Shown here piece by piece: positions 28,480 to 38,537 of a stretch of DNA of 64,000 nucleotides. Source of the DNA: Saccharibacillus soli (GTDB lineage Bacteria; Bacillota; Bacilli; Paenibacillales; Paenibacillaceae); assembly GCA_002189105.1 (NCBI GenBank), contig NIOB01000003.1, positions 678,793 through 742,792 on the forward strand. The letters run 5' to 3'. Position 1 is the first letter of the stretch; the number at the start of each line of letters is the position of its first letter. The position numbers and the translations under genes were made by a program. The notes below the pieces were generated by a model, which was not told where the DNA came from, did not search any database, and saw only the letters and a list, made by a program, of their open reading frames with translations.

Positions 28480-29394
28480 ATGGATCTTCGCCAGCTTCGT
28501 TATTTTGCAGCCGTTGTGCGGGAAGGGCAGATCACTTCTGCCGCCAAAATATTAAACATGGAACAGCCGCCTTTAAGCCGACAGATGAAGCTGCTGGAGG
28601 AGGAACTGGGCACGCCTCTCTTCGATCGAACCGGACGGAAGCTCGTACCCACGGAAGCCGGTATGCGGCTTTATGAACGCGCTGAACAGCTGCTTGTCCA
28701 GCTGGAAGAAGCCCTGCTTGAGATCCGCGAGCTGGGCGAGGGCATCGGCGGCACGCTGGCGATCGGAGCCGTGGTCTCCTGTATCTCGCTGCTGCCGGGA
28801 GCGATCGAGCGCTTTGGCCGGGAGTATCCGGCCGTCGCCTTCAAGATCCAGGAAGGCGATCACTTTCAGCTCGCCGAGCTGCTTCGCAAGCGGCAGATCG
28901 AGCTGATCGTGGCGCGTCTGCCCTTTGAGGCGCCGCCCGGCGCGGATGACTACGGCATCGCGCCGCTGCCGGCCGACCCGCTGGCGGCCGTCGTTCCGGC
29001 GAACTGGCCGGAATACGCCGGACGCGATACCGTCCGACTGGATGAGCTGTCCGAGCGTCCATTCCTGACGCTGAAGACCGACCTGACGACCGGTATGCAT
29101 GAACGCATCATGTACGAATTCGCAGCGCGCGGCTCCTCGCCGCGCATCTTCTGCGAATGTTCCAGCGTTGCGGTCATTCTTGCCCTTGTCGCCCAGGGGC
29201 TGGGCGCCTCCCTGCTGCCCCGCTCTGTCCTCTCTTCCTTCCGTTCGGAAGACTTCCGCGCCCTGGAGCTGGAAGACGCGGTGCTTCAGGCAGAGGTCGG
29301 CCTGATCTGGCTTCAGGGACGCTACCTGTCCCGCAGTGCAGAACGTTTTATTCATGAGCTGACAGGCAGGACTCCTGAAGGGATGAGCCGCTGA
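28480..29394 (+). CDS. LysR family transcriptional regulator
   Basis: 304 residues from ATG at 28480 (AAAGGAG 11 nt upstream). N-terminal HTH: MDLRQLRYFAAVVREGQITSAAKILNMEQPPLSRQMKLLEEELGTPLFDR, then a linker helix and a periplasmic-binding-like effector domain (about 90-295). It diverges from ilvE, the usual layout for a LysR regulator and its target, but the inducer and target are inferred only from position. A bidirectional terminator follows at 29484-29535. Confidence 0.92.
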   Translation: MDLRQLRYFAAVVREGQITSAAKILNMEQPPLSRQMKLLEEELGTPLFDRTGRKLVPTEAGMRLYERAEQLLVQLEEALLEIRELGEGIGGTLAIGAVVSCISLLPGAIERFGREYPAVAFKIQEGDHFQLAELLRKRQIELIVARLPFEAPPGADDYGIAPLPADPLAAVVPANWPEYAGRDTVRLDELSERPFLTLKTDLTTGMHERIMYEFAARGSSPRIFCECSSVAVILALVAQGLGASLLPRSVLSSFRSEDFRALELEDAVLQAEVGLIWLQGRYLSRSAERFIHELTGRTPEGMSR

Positions 29395-29483
29395 CGTCAA
29401 GTTTAACAGCCGGTCACTTCTGCTTTGTGCAGACAGGGAGATGAGCTTCCCTGCTTCTCTATTCCATCAAAATGCTCCATATC

Positions 29484-29535
29484 AAAAGCCCGACTCCCCA
29501 GTGCAGCGTCTGCTGCGCAGTTGGGGGCCGGGCTT
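29484..29535. terminator. bidirectional terminator
   Basis: AAGCCCG-a-CTCCCCA...TGGGGG-c-CGGGCTT between the converging LysR and DUF3298 genes. Confidence 0.78.
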
Positions 29536-29643
29536 GGTTGATTTAAATGAATAACGTCGCTATCCCGGGCTTTGAGACAGCGCCGTCGTCGCATCTAAGG
29601 GTTACACGGGTGGGGCCTTTGGTTACATACCAATCTGCTGCCT

Positions 29644-30756
29644 TTACAATCCGCTAAACGGATTTGTTCCTTTCGGAAGCAGAGAAGCGAAAGTGAAATC
29701 GAAGGATGGAATACCTGCGGCATAAGGTGTGTATTCATACTGCTGGAAGAAGATCGTGAAGCCGCCGTTTTTCACATTGAAGCTTGGGTCGCTGCCGATA
29801 GTCTTGAAGCCATCCGGCTCAAGCAGGCTTCCGTCCTTCTTGAACTGCGCCGCGATCTTCTTGTCGATAGCGCTGCGGTAGTTCGGGTTGGCCTTGAGCA
29901 GTTGAGCCAGCGTAACTTCCTTGCCGGTCTTGATGTTGAAGTTATATCCGCTCTGGATGGTTCCGCCGTGCGCTCCGCCGTAGAAGGCATAGTCCTGCGT
30001 GACTACGCTCAACAGTCCGTCACGGTTATAAGCGATCATATATCCGCCGTCTGCCTCGTAGTTCATGTCTCGACCATCATCGAGAGGCCCATAGTCTTTG
30101 ACCTGCTGCTTGAAGTCAGCCGCGAAAGCCTCTGCATGTTTTTTCATCGTATCGTTGATCTTGGTGAGTCCTGCTGCACTGCCGGAGAACTCAGGGTAAC
30201 GGATGTCGATCACGGAACCGTTCGCTTTGCTCTGAATCTTCTTCTCGGTCACTTTCAATCCTTGACTTGCAGAAGGCTTCAGGGCTACTGTACGTGTCGC
30301 TGCGTTCCATACGCCGTCGATTCCGGCATAGTCACGCAGTACGGACAGAGGCACATAGCTGTTGCCCCCCACTACCCGGCCGCTGCTTTGCAAACCAACA
30401 CCGTTTGCGCCAAGCCAGACTTCGCTGCCATAAGGCGACAGAACCAGGGTGTTTGGCGAAGTGCCGAGGGTGTACCACTCGCGTGTTTTATCGTAAGTCA
30501 GCGAGAGGCCGGATACCTTCGCCAACGCTTTGACCGGTACATAAGTATCGCCTGCCGTCTGGAAAGCACTGGCGCCCAGGGCTTTGCCATTCCAGGTAAC
30601 TTTGACATTTGCCGCAGCTTGGGTGCTTGCTGCCGCAGCTGCATGAACACCCTGAGTGCCAACAACAGCCGTAGTAGGAAGAAGCAGACCCGCAGTTAAT
30701 ACCGCAGCCGTTACCATTTTTGTTGTTCGATTGAATTTGTTTTTTACCGCTTGCAT
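29644..30756 (-). CDS. secreted stalk-domain protein with DUF4163/DUF3298 (RsiV-like) region
   Basis: 370 residues from ATG at 30756 (AAGGAG 10 nt upstream; ATG 30762 is possible). Signal peptide with basic start and hydrophobic core, cut near AAAAAS. Residues about 50-170 contain two copper-amine-oxidase-N-like stalk units (GDTYVPVKALAKVSGLSL and GNSYVPLSVLRDYAGID). The C-terminal half matches DUF4163 plus DUF3298 (IDIRYPEFSG...GAHGGTIQSGYNFNIKTGKEVTLAQLL), a module seen in RsiV and PdaC-type envelope proteins and often linked to lysozyme or peptidoglycan binding. The specific role is unknown. Confidence 0.8.
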   Translation of the reverse strand: MQAVKNKFNRTTKMVTAAVLTAGLLLPTTAVVGTQGVHAAAAASTQAAANVKVTWNGKALGASAFQTAGDTYVPVKALAKVSGLSLTYDKTREWYTLGTSPNTLVLSPYGSEVWLGANGVGLQSSGRVVGGNSYVPLSVLRDYAGIDGVWNAATRTVALKPSASQGLKVTEKKIQSKANGSVIDIRYPEFSGSAAGLTKINDTMKKHAEAFAADFKQQVKDYGPLDDGRDMNYEADGGYMIAYNRDGLLSVVTQDYAFYGGAHGGTIQSGYNFNIKTGKEVTLAQLLKANPNYRSAIDKKIAAQFKKDGSLLEPDGFKTIGSDPSFNVKNGGFTIFFQQYEYTPYAAGIPSFDFTFASLLPKGTNPFSGL

Positions 30757-30924
30757 ATCCATTCAGCTCCTTCGCATCTTCGCGTTCTCTGTTGGGTATA
30801 TCCATAGGTGATTATATAAGCCGCGAAGAGAGAAAGTGTGACAATCCCCATTACAGTATTGCAACTCTCTGGGAGGTTTTTTTACAAAATTGTTAAAGTT
30901 GACAGCCAAGAGGGGCATAATATC

Positions 30925-31539
30925 CTAAAGTTCAGGCAGGGGCTTGGCGGCGCTCATCAGGCTGGATAATCTTCCTCCAGGAGGCGCGGGGCGAATCGGA
31001 AAGTCCAATTCCAGGATCATCATGGGCAGTCGGCCAATCTCCAGATCCCGGTCAGCGAAATAGCCGTAGAAAGAGTAGAGATACCCACAGGGGTAATTAT
31101 CAGCGTCAGATTCTTCATAGATGCGGAAGGCGGCATCTCCTTCAAGCTCGTAAAACTCGGGCTGCCTTCTCAACTCATGGGCATAGTCTGATCTCACCTT
31201 GAGCTGCTCGCCCACCTCGACCCGATCCACAAACCATTCTAGCATCTTTGCCAATACCTTAGCCGGGCGATGTGGCGACGCGATCAGAATCTCGGGGTGC
31301 CCGAAGCTGTATTCCAATCCGATCGTGAACGCATAATTCATCCCTTCATCCGACAAGACGATTGGCGCCCACCCACGCTGCATCACCTGTGGGATATACG
31401 AGAACCGTTTGCGCGTAAACTCGGTATATTCGGTGCAGAACAGAGAATAACGCTCGACCAGATTTCGGGCCGGATTTTCAAGCAGGAGTTTTCGATAATA
31501 CTGCTTTCGACTTTCGGAAATATCAAATGTTTCGATCAC
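30925..31539 (-). CDS. DUF4262-like cytoplasmic protein
   Basis: 204 residues with a GTG start at 31539, 8 nt after GAGG; a GTG three codons upstream (31548) overlaps that site. Core motif GWAPIVLSDEGMNYAFTIGLEYSFGHPEILIASPHRPAKVLAKMLEWFVDRVEVGEQL fits DUF4262 (FAYTIGL...HPE). The N-terminal 40 residues and the C-terminal Pro/Gly-rich end are variable. No signal peptide. The function is unknown. Confidence 0.7.
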   Translation of the reverse strand: MIETFDISESRKQYYRKLLLENPARNLVERYSLFCTEYTEFTRKRFSYIPQVMQRGWAPIVLSDEGMNYAFTIGLEYSFGHPEILIASPHRPAKVLAKMLEWFVDRVEVGEQLKVRSDYAHELRRQPEFYELEGDAAFRIYEESDADNYPCGYLYSFYGYFADRDLEIGRLPMMILELDFPIRPAPPGGRLSSLMSAAKPLPEL

Positions 31540-31705
31540 TGGAATCACCTCGCTTTCTGGTACCTAAGAATTTGTAACCGCGTTCGTTTCTTACTCCTTT
31601 TATAAACCTCATACTTAATTCCAAACAGCCGCAACCGTTTTTTTTCGTAAATCATTCATACTCTGCATAAAACAAAAAAAGCCCGTCCCAGAGCCTTTTC
31701 AAGCC

Positions 31706-31738
31706 AAAAAGCCGCAATCGCAACGGGGCGAAAGCGGC
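31706..31738 (-). terminator. SIMPL gene terminator
   Basis: Minus-strand GCCGC...GCGGC followed by TTTTTGG, about 60 nt after the stop. Confidence 0.6.
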
Positions 31739-31799
31739 GTTAATGGACAAGGAACTCGTCTATGGATTTAGGAAGTTATTTCCTCTCATCCGGACTCAT

Positions 31800-32555
31800 T
31801 TATTTCATTTCGTACTGAACAGTCAGCTGTGCTGTAACAGTAATTTCACCAGGTTCAATCGATGTCTTGGGTGCAGCAGCTTGGTCCGCAGTGGCCATGC
31901 TGCGCTCATACTGTGCGTACACAATCGGGGTATCCGCGCCGTTCAGACTGATGGAGACAGCAGCGCCCAACGTGCGACCTGCGGCTTTGGCGATCGCAGC
32001 GGCTTTGGCATTGGCACTCGTCATCGCCTTGGCAATTGCCTGCTCTTCATACTGATCCGGGTTCTCGGACGCGAAGCTGACGTTCTGGATCCGGTTGGCT
32101 CCTGCATCGGAAGCGGCGTCCAGCAGTTGACCAATCTTGCTCAGATCGCGGTACGTGACTTTGAGCATGTGCGTCGAAGTGTAATCTTTAACCTTCTGTC
32201 CGTCTTTCTCGCTGTACGTGTAGTTCGGCGATACATAGAATTGATCGGTTGAGATGTCCTTGGCGGCGATCTTCCAATCGGTCTTTAGCAGCGTATTGAG
32301 CTTGCTCATCACGGCAGCTGTCTGCTTCTGGGCAGCCGCAGCTGTTCCAGCCGTAGATTCCACGCCAAGGTACACATAAGCGACATCCGGTGTAACCTTA
32401 ATTTCCCCATTGCCTACTACATTGATCGAGTTCATCGCAACAACCTCCGCAGCGTGTGCCTGACTGACGCCGAACGAAGCGGGAAGTGCCGCTCCTCCAA
32501 CCAGCAAAGTTCCGGCAAGCAGCAAACTGCCCATTGGCTTCATCCACATTTTCAT
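31800..32555 (-). CDS. secreted SIMPL domain (DUF541) protein
   Basis: 251 residues from ATG at 32555 (GGAGG 8 nt upstream; ATG 32558 adjacent). A signal peptide (MKPMGSLLLAGTLLVGGAAL...) ends near SQAHAAE. The rest is one SIMPL domain: INVVGNGEIKVTPDVAYVYLGVES, LLKTDWKIAAKDISTDQFYVSPNYTY, and DAASDAGANRIQNVSFASENPDQYEEQAIAKAMTSANAKAAAIA. The family is found in periplasmic and cell-surface proteins of mostly unknown role, some tied to oxidative stress. The gene lies in a run of exported proteins. Confidence 0.85.
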   Translation of the reverse strand: MKMWMKPMGSLLLAGTLLVGGAALPASFGVSQAHAAEVVAMNSINVVGNGEIKVTPDVAYVYLGVESTAGTAAAAQKQTAAVMSKLNTLLKTDWKIAAKDISTDQFYVSPNYTYSEKDGQKVKDYTSTHMLKVTYRDLSKIGQLLDAASDAGANRIQNVSFASENPDQYEEQAIAKAMTSANAKAAAIAKAAGRTLGAAVSISLNGADTPIVYAQYERSMATADQAAAPKTSIEPGEITVTAQLTVQYEMK

Positions 32556-32679
32556 CATGTATCCCTCCAGTGTTTTCGTTTCGTTGATACCCTCTAAACG
32601 ACATCCCTTGAGAAAAGGTTGCAGGGTGGCGCTGAGCCGATTAAACTTTTTTCTCCAGCCGATTAAAAAGTCCAAACAC

Positions 32680-32722
32680 AAAAAGCCCTCCCCATATCCG
32701 AAACCTCAAATGAGGGAAGGCT
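32680..32722 (-). terminator. terminator of the SLH-serine hydrolase gene
   Basis: AGCCTTCCCTC...GGGGAGGGCTTTTT on the minus strand, 50 nt after the stop. Confidence 0.68.
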
Positions 32723-32771
32723 ACGAAGAAGGCAGAAGCTTGGCTTGATTACATGATCGGTGTCTGATTTC

Positions 32772-34892
32772 CTATGCGGACGGCTGCTTGCTGCTCTGGG
32801 CATCATCCAGGTGCATCGTTCCGGTGATGGTGTTGGTCAGCAGCATATCGTTGATCGCCGCGTTCTCCGCTCGGGTCAGCACTTTTTTCGACTGGAAGTC
32901 AGCCGCACCCGCCGCATTAAATTTAACTTCAGGTCCGTGATAACCCAACATGACCAGCAGCTTCACGGCAGGCACGGCCCACTTGTCCGTCTTGCCCGTC
33001 AGCTTTACACCGTCCAGCAGTTCAGGTGGATAGAGAGCGGCGTTGGAATTATAGATAATCACCGCAGCTTCCTGACGAGTGATCGGACGATCCGGTTGGA
33101 ACATCCCTTTTTCATTGCCGGTAATCAGTCCATACTCATAAGCGGTCTGAATCGCTGCGGCGTAAGGACTGCCTGCTACGTCTTTGAATTTAGGTTCATT
33201 CTTGGACAGCGTGATCGCAGAAGTCCGCATCAGCATGTCTACATACTCCCCGCGCGTCACCGGCTGGTTCGGGCCAAAAGATTGATTCGCATCATTCGGA
33301 TAGTAACCCAGCGACTGGAGATCCAGAATGTACTGCGCATAAGGATGTGTCGATGGAATATCGTTGAATCCGGCTGGCTTCATGCCCTTTTGCTCATAGC
33401 CTGCCGGATTGAGGTACGGTTCCTTGAGATAGGACACATTTCCATCCGCTTCCGTCTTGAAGGCCACGAACATACCTGCTGCATCAACGAACAACCCTGG
33501 TGCTACCTGACGCAGGGCACGTTCCCCAGTCAATGGATCGGAGATTACCACTCGACCGCGCGACTCGGGGCCCACCTTCGATACGAGGCTCTCTACGCGA
33601 AGGTCTTTGTACAGACCGGAATAACGAGCGAGCTGTTCCGGCGAATCGCCCACGTATTCAGGCAGCTTGGCGGCTTCGGCATACTGCGGGAAGAAGCGAT
33701 TGATAAATGCGGTATAGAGCTGCTCACGCAGCGAACCGTTCTGATTGTAGACAACAAACACACCCGTCTTCTGTTCGGGAATGAGGAACATCAGCGAGCT
33801 GGCGCCAGGTACGTCGCCGGCTTTGGTAATCACCTTGCTGCTGCTGCCTGCGCCTGGAAGCTGGGAAGGAGCCTCAAATCCATATGTGGTATCCGGCAGG
33901 AGCGGATGGATCGCCGAGCGGTACTCTTCCATCGAAGCGACCGTGTCGGGCTTGAGCAGCTGCGCACCGGAAGCCGACTTGCCATCGTTCAGGAAAGCCA
34001 GCATGAACTTGGCGATGTCATCAGACGTGGAGAACATGCCGCCCTGAGGCATTACGGTTGGTCGCAGGGTGTACGGCTCCAGAGGCTCTCCCCCGGAATA
34101 ACCTGTAACCGTACGCGCCTTGAGATCCTTGGTCATCAGGAAATTACTGCTGCTCATCCCGAGTGTGGAAAAGACATTCTGGTTCATATAGGTCTCAAAG
34201 GGGGTTCCGCTCGCCTGCTGCACGATATAACCCAACAGAAGGAATGCGAAATTGTCATACATGTAAGCGGTACCCGGTTCGCGCACGACATCGGGCATAT
34301 GATTGGTAATGTAGTCTTTCATGCTTACGTATTCATCCAGATTGGAACTGATGTCTTCGGTAAGCACGTCCTGGATCTGGAAGCCACTGCGGTGTGTCAG
34401 CAGATCCGCTACGGTTACGGGTTTGGAGAACGGATTACTGAATGTAATGCCGCCCAGATATGTACGAATGTCCGTATCCAGACTCAGCTTGCCCTGCTCA
34501 ACCAACTGCATGATCGCTACAGAAGTAAATGTCTTGGATACAGAAGCCATGCGGAATACGTCTTTTTTGGGATCGACCACGCGCTCACTGGCCACGTCGG
34601 CATATCCATAACCTTTTTGCGCGAGAATCTGACCGTCTTTGACGACGACCACGGCGGCTCCCGGAGCTAGTTCTTGAATGGCTTCCTGCGCAAAAAAAGT
34701 ATCCAGGAATGTGGTAACCGAAGAAGCTGTCAGCGGGGTACTTGTGGCAGAGGCTGAAGTGGCTGAAGCCGGAGTCTCCGAAGCAGCCGAAGTCAGGGCA
34801 GGTGGCAGCAGGGTTAATGCAAGCGCGGCGGCCATTGCAGCTTTGGTCCACCTGACCGAAGCGGCTTTCCAAACGTTATGTGTTTTTTTCAA
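32772..34892 (-). CDS. SLH-anchored serine hydrolase (beta-lactamase class C family)
   Basis: 706 residues. The TTG at 34892 is taken as start: AAGGGAG lies 7 nt upstream and it yields a signal peptide (basic start, AAMAAALALTLLPPALTSAAS). Residues about 55-400 form the class C/penicillin-binding fold: SxxK in FRMASVSKTFTSVAI, YxN in AYMYDNFAFLLLGYI, and a late GDVPGASSLMF. Residues about 520-705 carry S-layer homology units (FNDIPSTHPYAQYILDLQSLGY, FKDVAGSPYAAAIQTAYEYGLITG), which attach proteins to wall polymers. It is probably a surface esterase or D-peptidase, and a true beta-lactamase is less likely. It is monocistronic. Confidence 0.88.
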   Translation of the reverse strand: MKKTHNVWKAASVRWTKAAMAAALALTLLPPALTSAASETPASATSASATSTPLTASSVTTFLDTFFAQEAIQELAPGAAVVVVKDGQILAQKGYGYADVASERVVDPKKDVFRMASVSKTFTSVAIMQLVEQGKLSLDTDIRTYLGGITFSNPFSKPVTVADLLTHRSGFQIQDVLTEDISSNLDEYVSMKDYITNHMPDVVREPGTAYMYDNFAFLLLGYIVQQASGTPFETYMNQNVFSTLGMSSSNFLMTKDLKARTVTGYSGGEPLEPYTLRPTVMPQGGMFSTSDDIAKFMLAFLNDGKSASGAQLLKPDTVASMEEYRSAIHPLLPDTTYGFEAPSQLPGAGSSSKVITKAGDVPGASSLMFLIPEQKTGVFVVYNQNGSLREQLYTAFINRFFPQYAEAAKLPEYVGDSPEQLARYSGLYKDLRVESLVSKVGPESRGRVVISDPLTGERALRQVAPGLFVDAAGMFVAFKTEADGNVSYLKEPYLNPAGYEQKGMKPAGFNDIPSTHPYAQYILDLQSLGYYPNDANQSFGPNQPVTRGEYVDMLMRTSAITLSKNEPKFKDVAGSPYAAAIQTAYEYGLITGNEKGMFQPDRPITRQEAAVIIYNSNAALYPPELLDGVKLTGKTDKWAVPAVKLLVMLGYHGPEVKFNAAGAADFQSKKVLTRAENAAINDMLLTNTITGTMHLDDAQSSKQPSA

Positions 34893-35087
34893 TTCATGAC
34901 TCCCTTCCCGATTTGGAATGATAAATGTGAGAATACTTTCTTTTAACCTTTGGGAGCAATTTGCCAAACAGGACTCAAAAAATTTGCGAAGGTGGGAGGA
35001 ACCCCTTTAAAAACAGAAGAACTTTTTGCACCTGGAGGCCGTTTGAGACATGTTCTCACGTGAATAAACATAAGCGATCTCTAGTCA

Positions 35088-35126
35088 AAACAAAAAGACT
35101 TTTCATGATGAAAAGTCTTTTTGTTT
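35088..35126. terminator. terminator after the HPr-like gene
   Basis: AAACAAAAAGACTTTTCA/TGAAAAGTCTTTTTGTTT; symmetric, with A- and T-runs in both directions. Confidence 0.88.
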
Positions 35127-35180
35127 GGGTTCCCTTTTGAAAAAATCAACATGGACGTATCCATATGATTTACACCTGAT

Positions 35181-35450
35181 TTATTGATTTTCCAGTTCTT
35201 CCTTGCTAACCAGGCTAATTAAAGCGTTTACAGCCTGTTCTGCGTCCGCGCCTTCTGCGCTGATGTGGATTTCGGTACCGGAACTGATAGCCAGGCTCAT
35301 GATCCCCATGATACTTTTGGCGTTTACTTTCTTATCTTCCTTCTCTACAAAAATCTCGGAAGAATATTTATTTGCTTCCTGAACGAACAAAGCCGCAGGT
35401 CTGGCGTGCAGCCCCGTCTTCAGTCGAACGACTACCGGGTGCTTGGTCAT
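35181..35450 (-). CDS. HPr-like phosphocarrier protein at the crh position
   Basis: 89 residues from ATG at 35450. The HPr fold is clear: VVVRLKTGLHARPAALFVQEA with the phosphorylatable His near position 15, and KSIMGIMSLAI with the regulatory Ser near position 46. In B. subtilis the gene after whiA is crh, whose product lacks this His; here the His is retained, so the protein could act both in sugar phosphotransfer and, through HprK, in carbon control. It follows whiA by about 130 nt. A general HPr gene is not seen elsewhere in the window. Confidence 0.9.
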   Translation of the reverse strand: MTKHPVVVRLKTGLHARPAALFVQEANKYSSEIFVEKEDKKVNAKSIMGIMSLAISSGTEIHISAEGADAEQAVNALISLVSKEELENQ

Positions 35451-35582
35451 GAGCAATCTTACCCCCTATACGAAATGAAGTTCCTGACGAAACGCATTAT
35501 TATACTCAGTATAACATAACTTCGGTTGCACACACTAGTCTAATACCCTTTGTATGATTTGCCAACAAAAAAAGGGGCAGCG

Positions 35583-36512
35583 TCAACCGCCCCGAATTTT
35601 CTCCGCCATAATGTCCAACTTGCGCAGACGATGGTTCACGCCCGACTTGCTGACGCTTCCCTTGAGCATCTCGCCCACTTCCTTGAGGTTGATCTCCGGA
35701 TGTGCAAGCCGTACTTCTGCAACTTCACGCAGTTTCTCCGGCAGGTTCTCCAGCCCGATCTCTTTTTGCAGGAAACGAATATTGTCGATCTGCCGTACGG
35801 CGGCTCCGATGGTCTTGTTGAGGTTCGCCGTCTCGCAGTTGACGATCCGGTTGACCGAGTTGCGCATATCGCGCATGATGCGTACGTCCTCAAATTTGAA
35901 CAGAGCCTGATGGGCTCCGATAATATTCAGCAGTTCAATGATCTTCTCGCCCTCTTTGAGGTAGAAAATGAAGCCTTTCTTCCGTTCGATACAGCGGGCG
36001 TTCAAGTTGAATTCATTCGCCAAATCGACCAGCGACTGGCAGTGTTCTTCGTACATCGACGCGATCTCCAGATGATAGGACGAGCCTTCCGGATTGTTGA
36101 CCGAGCCGCCCGCCATGAAGGCGCCGCGCAGATAGGCACGTTTGCAGCAGTTCTTCTGTACGATTTCGGGACTGATGCCCGGCAGGAACTGAAACCCTTC
36201 TGACGTGATCTTGAGCGCAGCCAGCAGCTCCTGCACACCAGCCGGAATCCGGACGATGTAGACATTATTTTTTTTCAGGCGCATTTTTTTACGTACCAGC
36301 AGTTCGGTGTGTACGCTAAAATGCTTTTTAATCAACGAATAAATTCGGCGAGCAATCGCCGCATTTTCCGTCGAAATATCAAGGATGACTTTCTTGTTGG
36401 ACAGCTGAATCGAGCCGTTCATCCGGATTAGCGCGGACAGCTCCGCTTGTTCACAACAGGCGTCCGCCTCCACCATCGTCAATTCCTTTTTGGTTTGAGC
36501 CGCGAACGACAT
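35583..36512 (-). CDS. whiA: DNA-binding protein WhiA
   Basis: 309 residues. N-terminal LAGLIDADG-homing-endonuclease-like fold without nuclease activity ([53 protein letters not shown]-type motif) and a C-terminal HTH ([44 protein letters not shown]). It influences cell division and chromosome segregation in Bacillus and sporulation in actinomycetes. It lies 7 nt after yvcK, in the conserved rapZ-yvcK-whiA unit. Confidence 0.96.
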   Translation of the reverse strand: MSFAAQTKKELTMVEADACCEQAELSALIRMNGSIQLSNKKVILDISTENAAIARRIYSLIKKHFSVHTELLVRKKMRLKKNNVYIVRIPAGVQELLAALKITSEGFQFLPGISPEIVQKNCCKRAYLRGAFMAGGSVNNPEGSSYHLEIASMYEEHCQSLVDLANEFNLNARCIERKKGFIFYLKEGEKIIELLNIIGAHQALFKFEDVRIMRDMRNSVNRIVNCETANLNKTIGAAVRQIDNIRFLQKEIGLENLPEKLREVAEVRLAHPEINLKEVGEMLKGSVSKSGVNHRLRKLDIMAEKIRGG

Positions 36513-36519
36513 GGACGGT

Positions 36520-37515
36520 TCACCCCTTTCGCATCATCCAATCTTCGACCAGCCGATTGATGTGTTCGCTTAATTGATCGGCATCATGCCGCAGATAGGT
36601 TCCATATTTGACAAAAGTATCGGCGATGACCGTGCAGTTGGTACCGGCCATTTCTTCCAAATCCAGACGCACTGGAGTGGCGCCTTCTTCGGCATAACGC
36701 TTCTGCACCTCTTCCGGAATATGCCCGCTGTTGACCAGCACATAGTCGAACAGATGGCTGCCCACATGGTCATGGACGGCCTGAAGATGATCGGCTACGC
36801 TGAACCCATCAGTCTCGCCCGGCTGAGTCATGACGTTGCAGATGAACATCTTGACTGCACAGGAGGCTACAAAAGCTTCAGACAGTTGGGGAACCATCAG
36901 GTTGGGCAGCAGACTGGTATAAAGGCTGCCGGGGCCCAGCAGAATCGCATCGGCTCGCTGGATCGCCAGCACCGCTTCCGGCAGTGCCTCGACCTCGGCC
37001 GGCTCCAGGAAGATCCGTTTGATTCGGCCGCCGTATTCCGGGATATTCGATTCACCGGTTACGATGGTACCGTCTTCCATCTCTGCATGGAGGATGACCC
37101 CCTCCTTCGCTGCCGGATAGACGCGTCCGCGAACGGCGAATACCCGCCCCAATTCACGGACGGCGGTTACGAAGTCCCCGGAGATGTCAGTCATGGCAGC
37201 CAGGATCAGGTTGCCCAGACTGTGCCCAGCCAGGCCGTTGCCCGTCTTGAAGCGATAGCTTAACATATCCGAGAGCAGCGGCTCGACATCGGCCAGAGCC
37301 GTTAACACGTTGCGAATGTCGCCTGGCGGCGGCATCTGTAGTTCACTTCTCAAGATGCCGGAGCTGCCGCCATCATCGGCCACCGTAACGATGGCCGTAA
37401 TATCGAGCGGCTGCTCCTTGAGACCCCGCAGCATGACGGACAGGCCCGTTCCGCCGCCCATGACGACGATACGCGGGCGCCTAACCGGTCGCTGCGACGG
37501 TTGTTTGGTATTCAT
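36520..37515 (-). CDS. yvcK: Gluconeogenesis factor YvcK/CofD-like protein
   Basis: 331 residues. Fold of 2-phospho-L-lactate transferase (CofD): [66 protein letters not shown], and [19 protein letters not shown]. In B. subtilis YvcK binds UDP-sugars and is needed for growth on gluconeogenic carbon sources and for proper cell-wall synthesis. It sits 14 nt behind rapZ and 7 nt before whiA, so it is co-translated in an operon. Confidence 0.96.
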   Translation of the reverse strand: MNTKQPSQRPVRRPRIVVMGGGTGLSVMLRGLKEQPLDITAIVTVADDGGSSGILRSELQMPPPGDIRNVLTALADVEPLLSDMLSYRFKTGNGLAGHSLGNLILAAMTDISGDFVTAVRELGRVFAVRGRVYPAAKEGVILHAEMEDGTIVTGESNIPEYGGRIKRIFLEPAEVEALPEAVLAIQRADAILLGPGSLYTSLLPNLMVPQLSEAFVASCAVKMFICNVMTQPGETDGFSVADHLQAVHDHVGSHLFDYVLVNSGHIPEEVQKRYAEEGATPVRLDLEEMAGTNCTVIADTFVKYGTYLRHDADQLSEHINRLVEDWMMRKG

Positions 37516-37529
37516 GATTGTTCAACTCC

Positions 37530-38435
37530 TCAGTGGCGGTCCCGATCGGCATCGCGGTGATTGACGCGAACTCTCTCCGTTTCGCTTGCTCCCAGCATAC
37601 GCCCTAAATATTCCGAAATCGCAACCGAGCGGTGCTTCCCGCCTGTGCAGCCAATTCCGATAATCACCTGACTCTTCCCTTCCTTCCGATACTGCGGAAT
37701 CAGGAAATGCAGCATGTCGAGCAGCTTGGTCAAAAAGGTCTGTGTCTCCGGCCATTTCATCACGTAATCATAGACATCGCTGTTCTGACCTGTGAGCGGG
37801 CGCAGATTATCCACATAATGTGGGTTGGGCAGGAAACGCACATCGAAGATCAGATCGGCATCAATCGGCACGCCGTACTTGAAGCCAAATGAAGTCACGT
37901 TGACGGACAAGCGGTTGCTCTCCATATGGGCAAAGCGGGAAATAATCTTCTCCTTCAACACCGCAGGCTTCATGTTGGTGGTATCAATGATCTGCGTAGC
38001 CGAGTTTTTCAACTCTTCCAGCATCTTGCGCTCCAGTCGGATGCCATCAAGCGGCATACCATCAGGTGCAAGCGGATGACGACGGCGCGTCTCCTTGTAG
38101 CGCTGGACAAGCACGGCATCGTTGGCATCGAAGAACAGAATCTCGCTATGAATGGTAAAATGATCCTTCATGTATGCCAGCGATTCCGACAGCGCAGCGA
38201 AAAATTCGCGTCCGCGCAGGTCGATCACCAAGGCGACCTTGGCGATCTTGCCATTGGACTGCTCAATCAGCTCGGCGAACTTGGGAATCAGAACGGGCGG
38301 CAGATTATCGACGCAGAAGAAGCCCAGGTCTTCCAGGCTCTGTACGGCAATCGTCTTCCCGGCCCCCGACATTCCCGTAATAATCATAAGCGTGGCGGAC
38401 GAAGCCGATGGATTCTCGTTTGGAAGCTCGGACAT
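37530..38435 (-). CDS. rapZ: RNase adapter / nucleotide-binding protein RapZ (YvcJ)
   Basis: 301 residues from ATG at 38435. P-loop NTPase: Walker A in [38 protein letters not shown], and the C-terminal RapZ domain ([44 protein letters not shown]). In enteric bacteria RapZ controls GlmS; the Bacillus protein YvcJ hydrolyses GTP and affects competence. First gene of the rapZ-yvcK-whiA unit, separated from glcK by 100 nt with a hairpin. Confidence 0.95.
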   Translation of the reverse strand: MSELPNENPSASSATLMIITGMSGAGKTIAVQSLEDLGFFCVDNLPPVLIPKFAELIEQSNGKIAKVALVIDLRGREFFAALSESLAYMKDHFTIHSEILFFDANDAVLVQRYKETRRRHPLAPDGMPLDGIRLERKMLEELKNSATQIIDTTNMKPAVLKEKIISRFAHMESNRLSVNVTSFGFKYGVPIDADLIFDVRFLPNPHYVDNLRPLTGQNSDVYDYVMKWPETQTFLTKLLDMLHFLIPQYRKEGKSQVIIGIGCTGGKHRSVAISEYLGRMLGASETERVRVNHRDADRDRH

Positions 38436-38490
38436 GTGGATTCCCTCCTTAACGGGCTTAGGTTACGGAATGGTCGGTATTCAGGCAAAC

Positions 38491-38526
38491 GGCTCGCCAG
38501 TCCGAATCAAGTCGGACGGACGAGCC
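38491..38526 (-). terminator. hairpin between glcK and rapZ, weak terminator
   Basis: GGCTCG-cCAGTCCGA...TCGGAC-ggACGAGCC forms a strong stem, but only GTTTGCC follows on the minus strand, so it may be a partial terminator or a processing site. Confidence 0.45.
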
Positions 38527-38537
38527 TGTCGTAAGCC

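Noticed and set aside
32760-34670. A 636-codon plus-strand frame opposite the SLH hydrolase gene
   Set aside because: The minus strand has a signal peptide, SxxK and YxN motifs and SLH units; the opposite frame has no ribosome site or domain.
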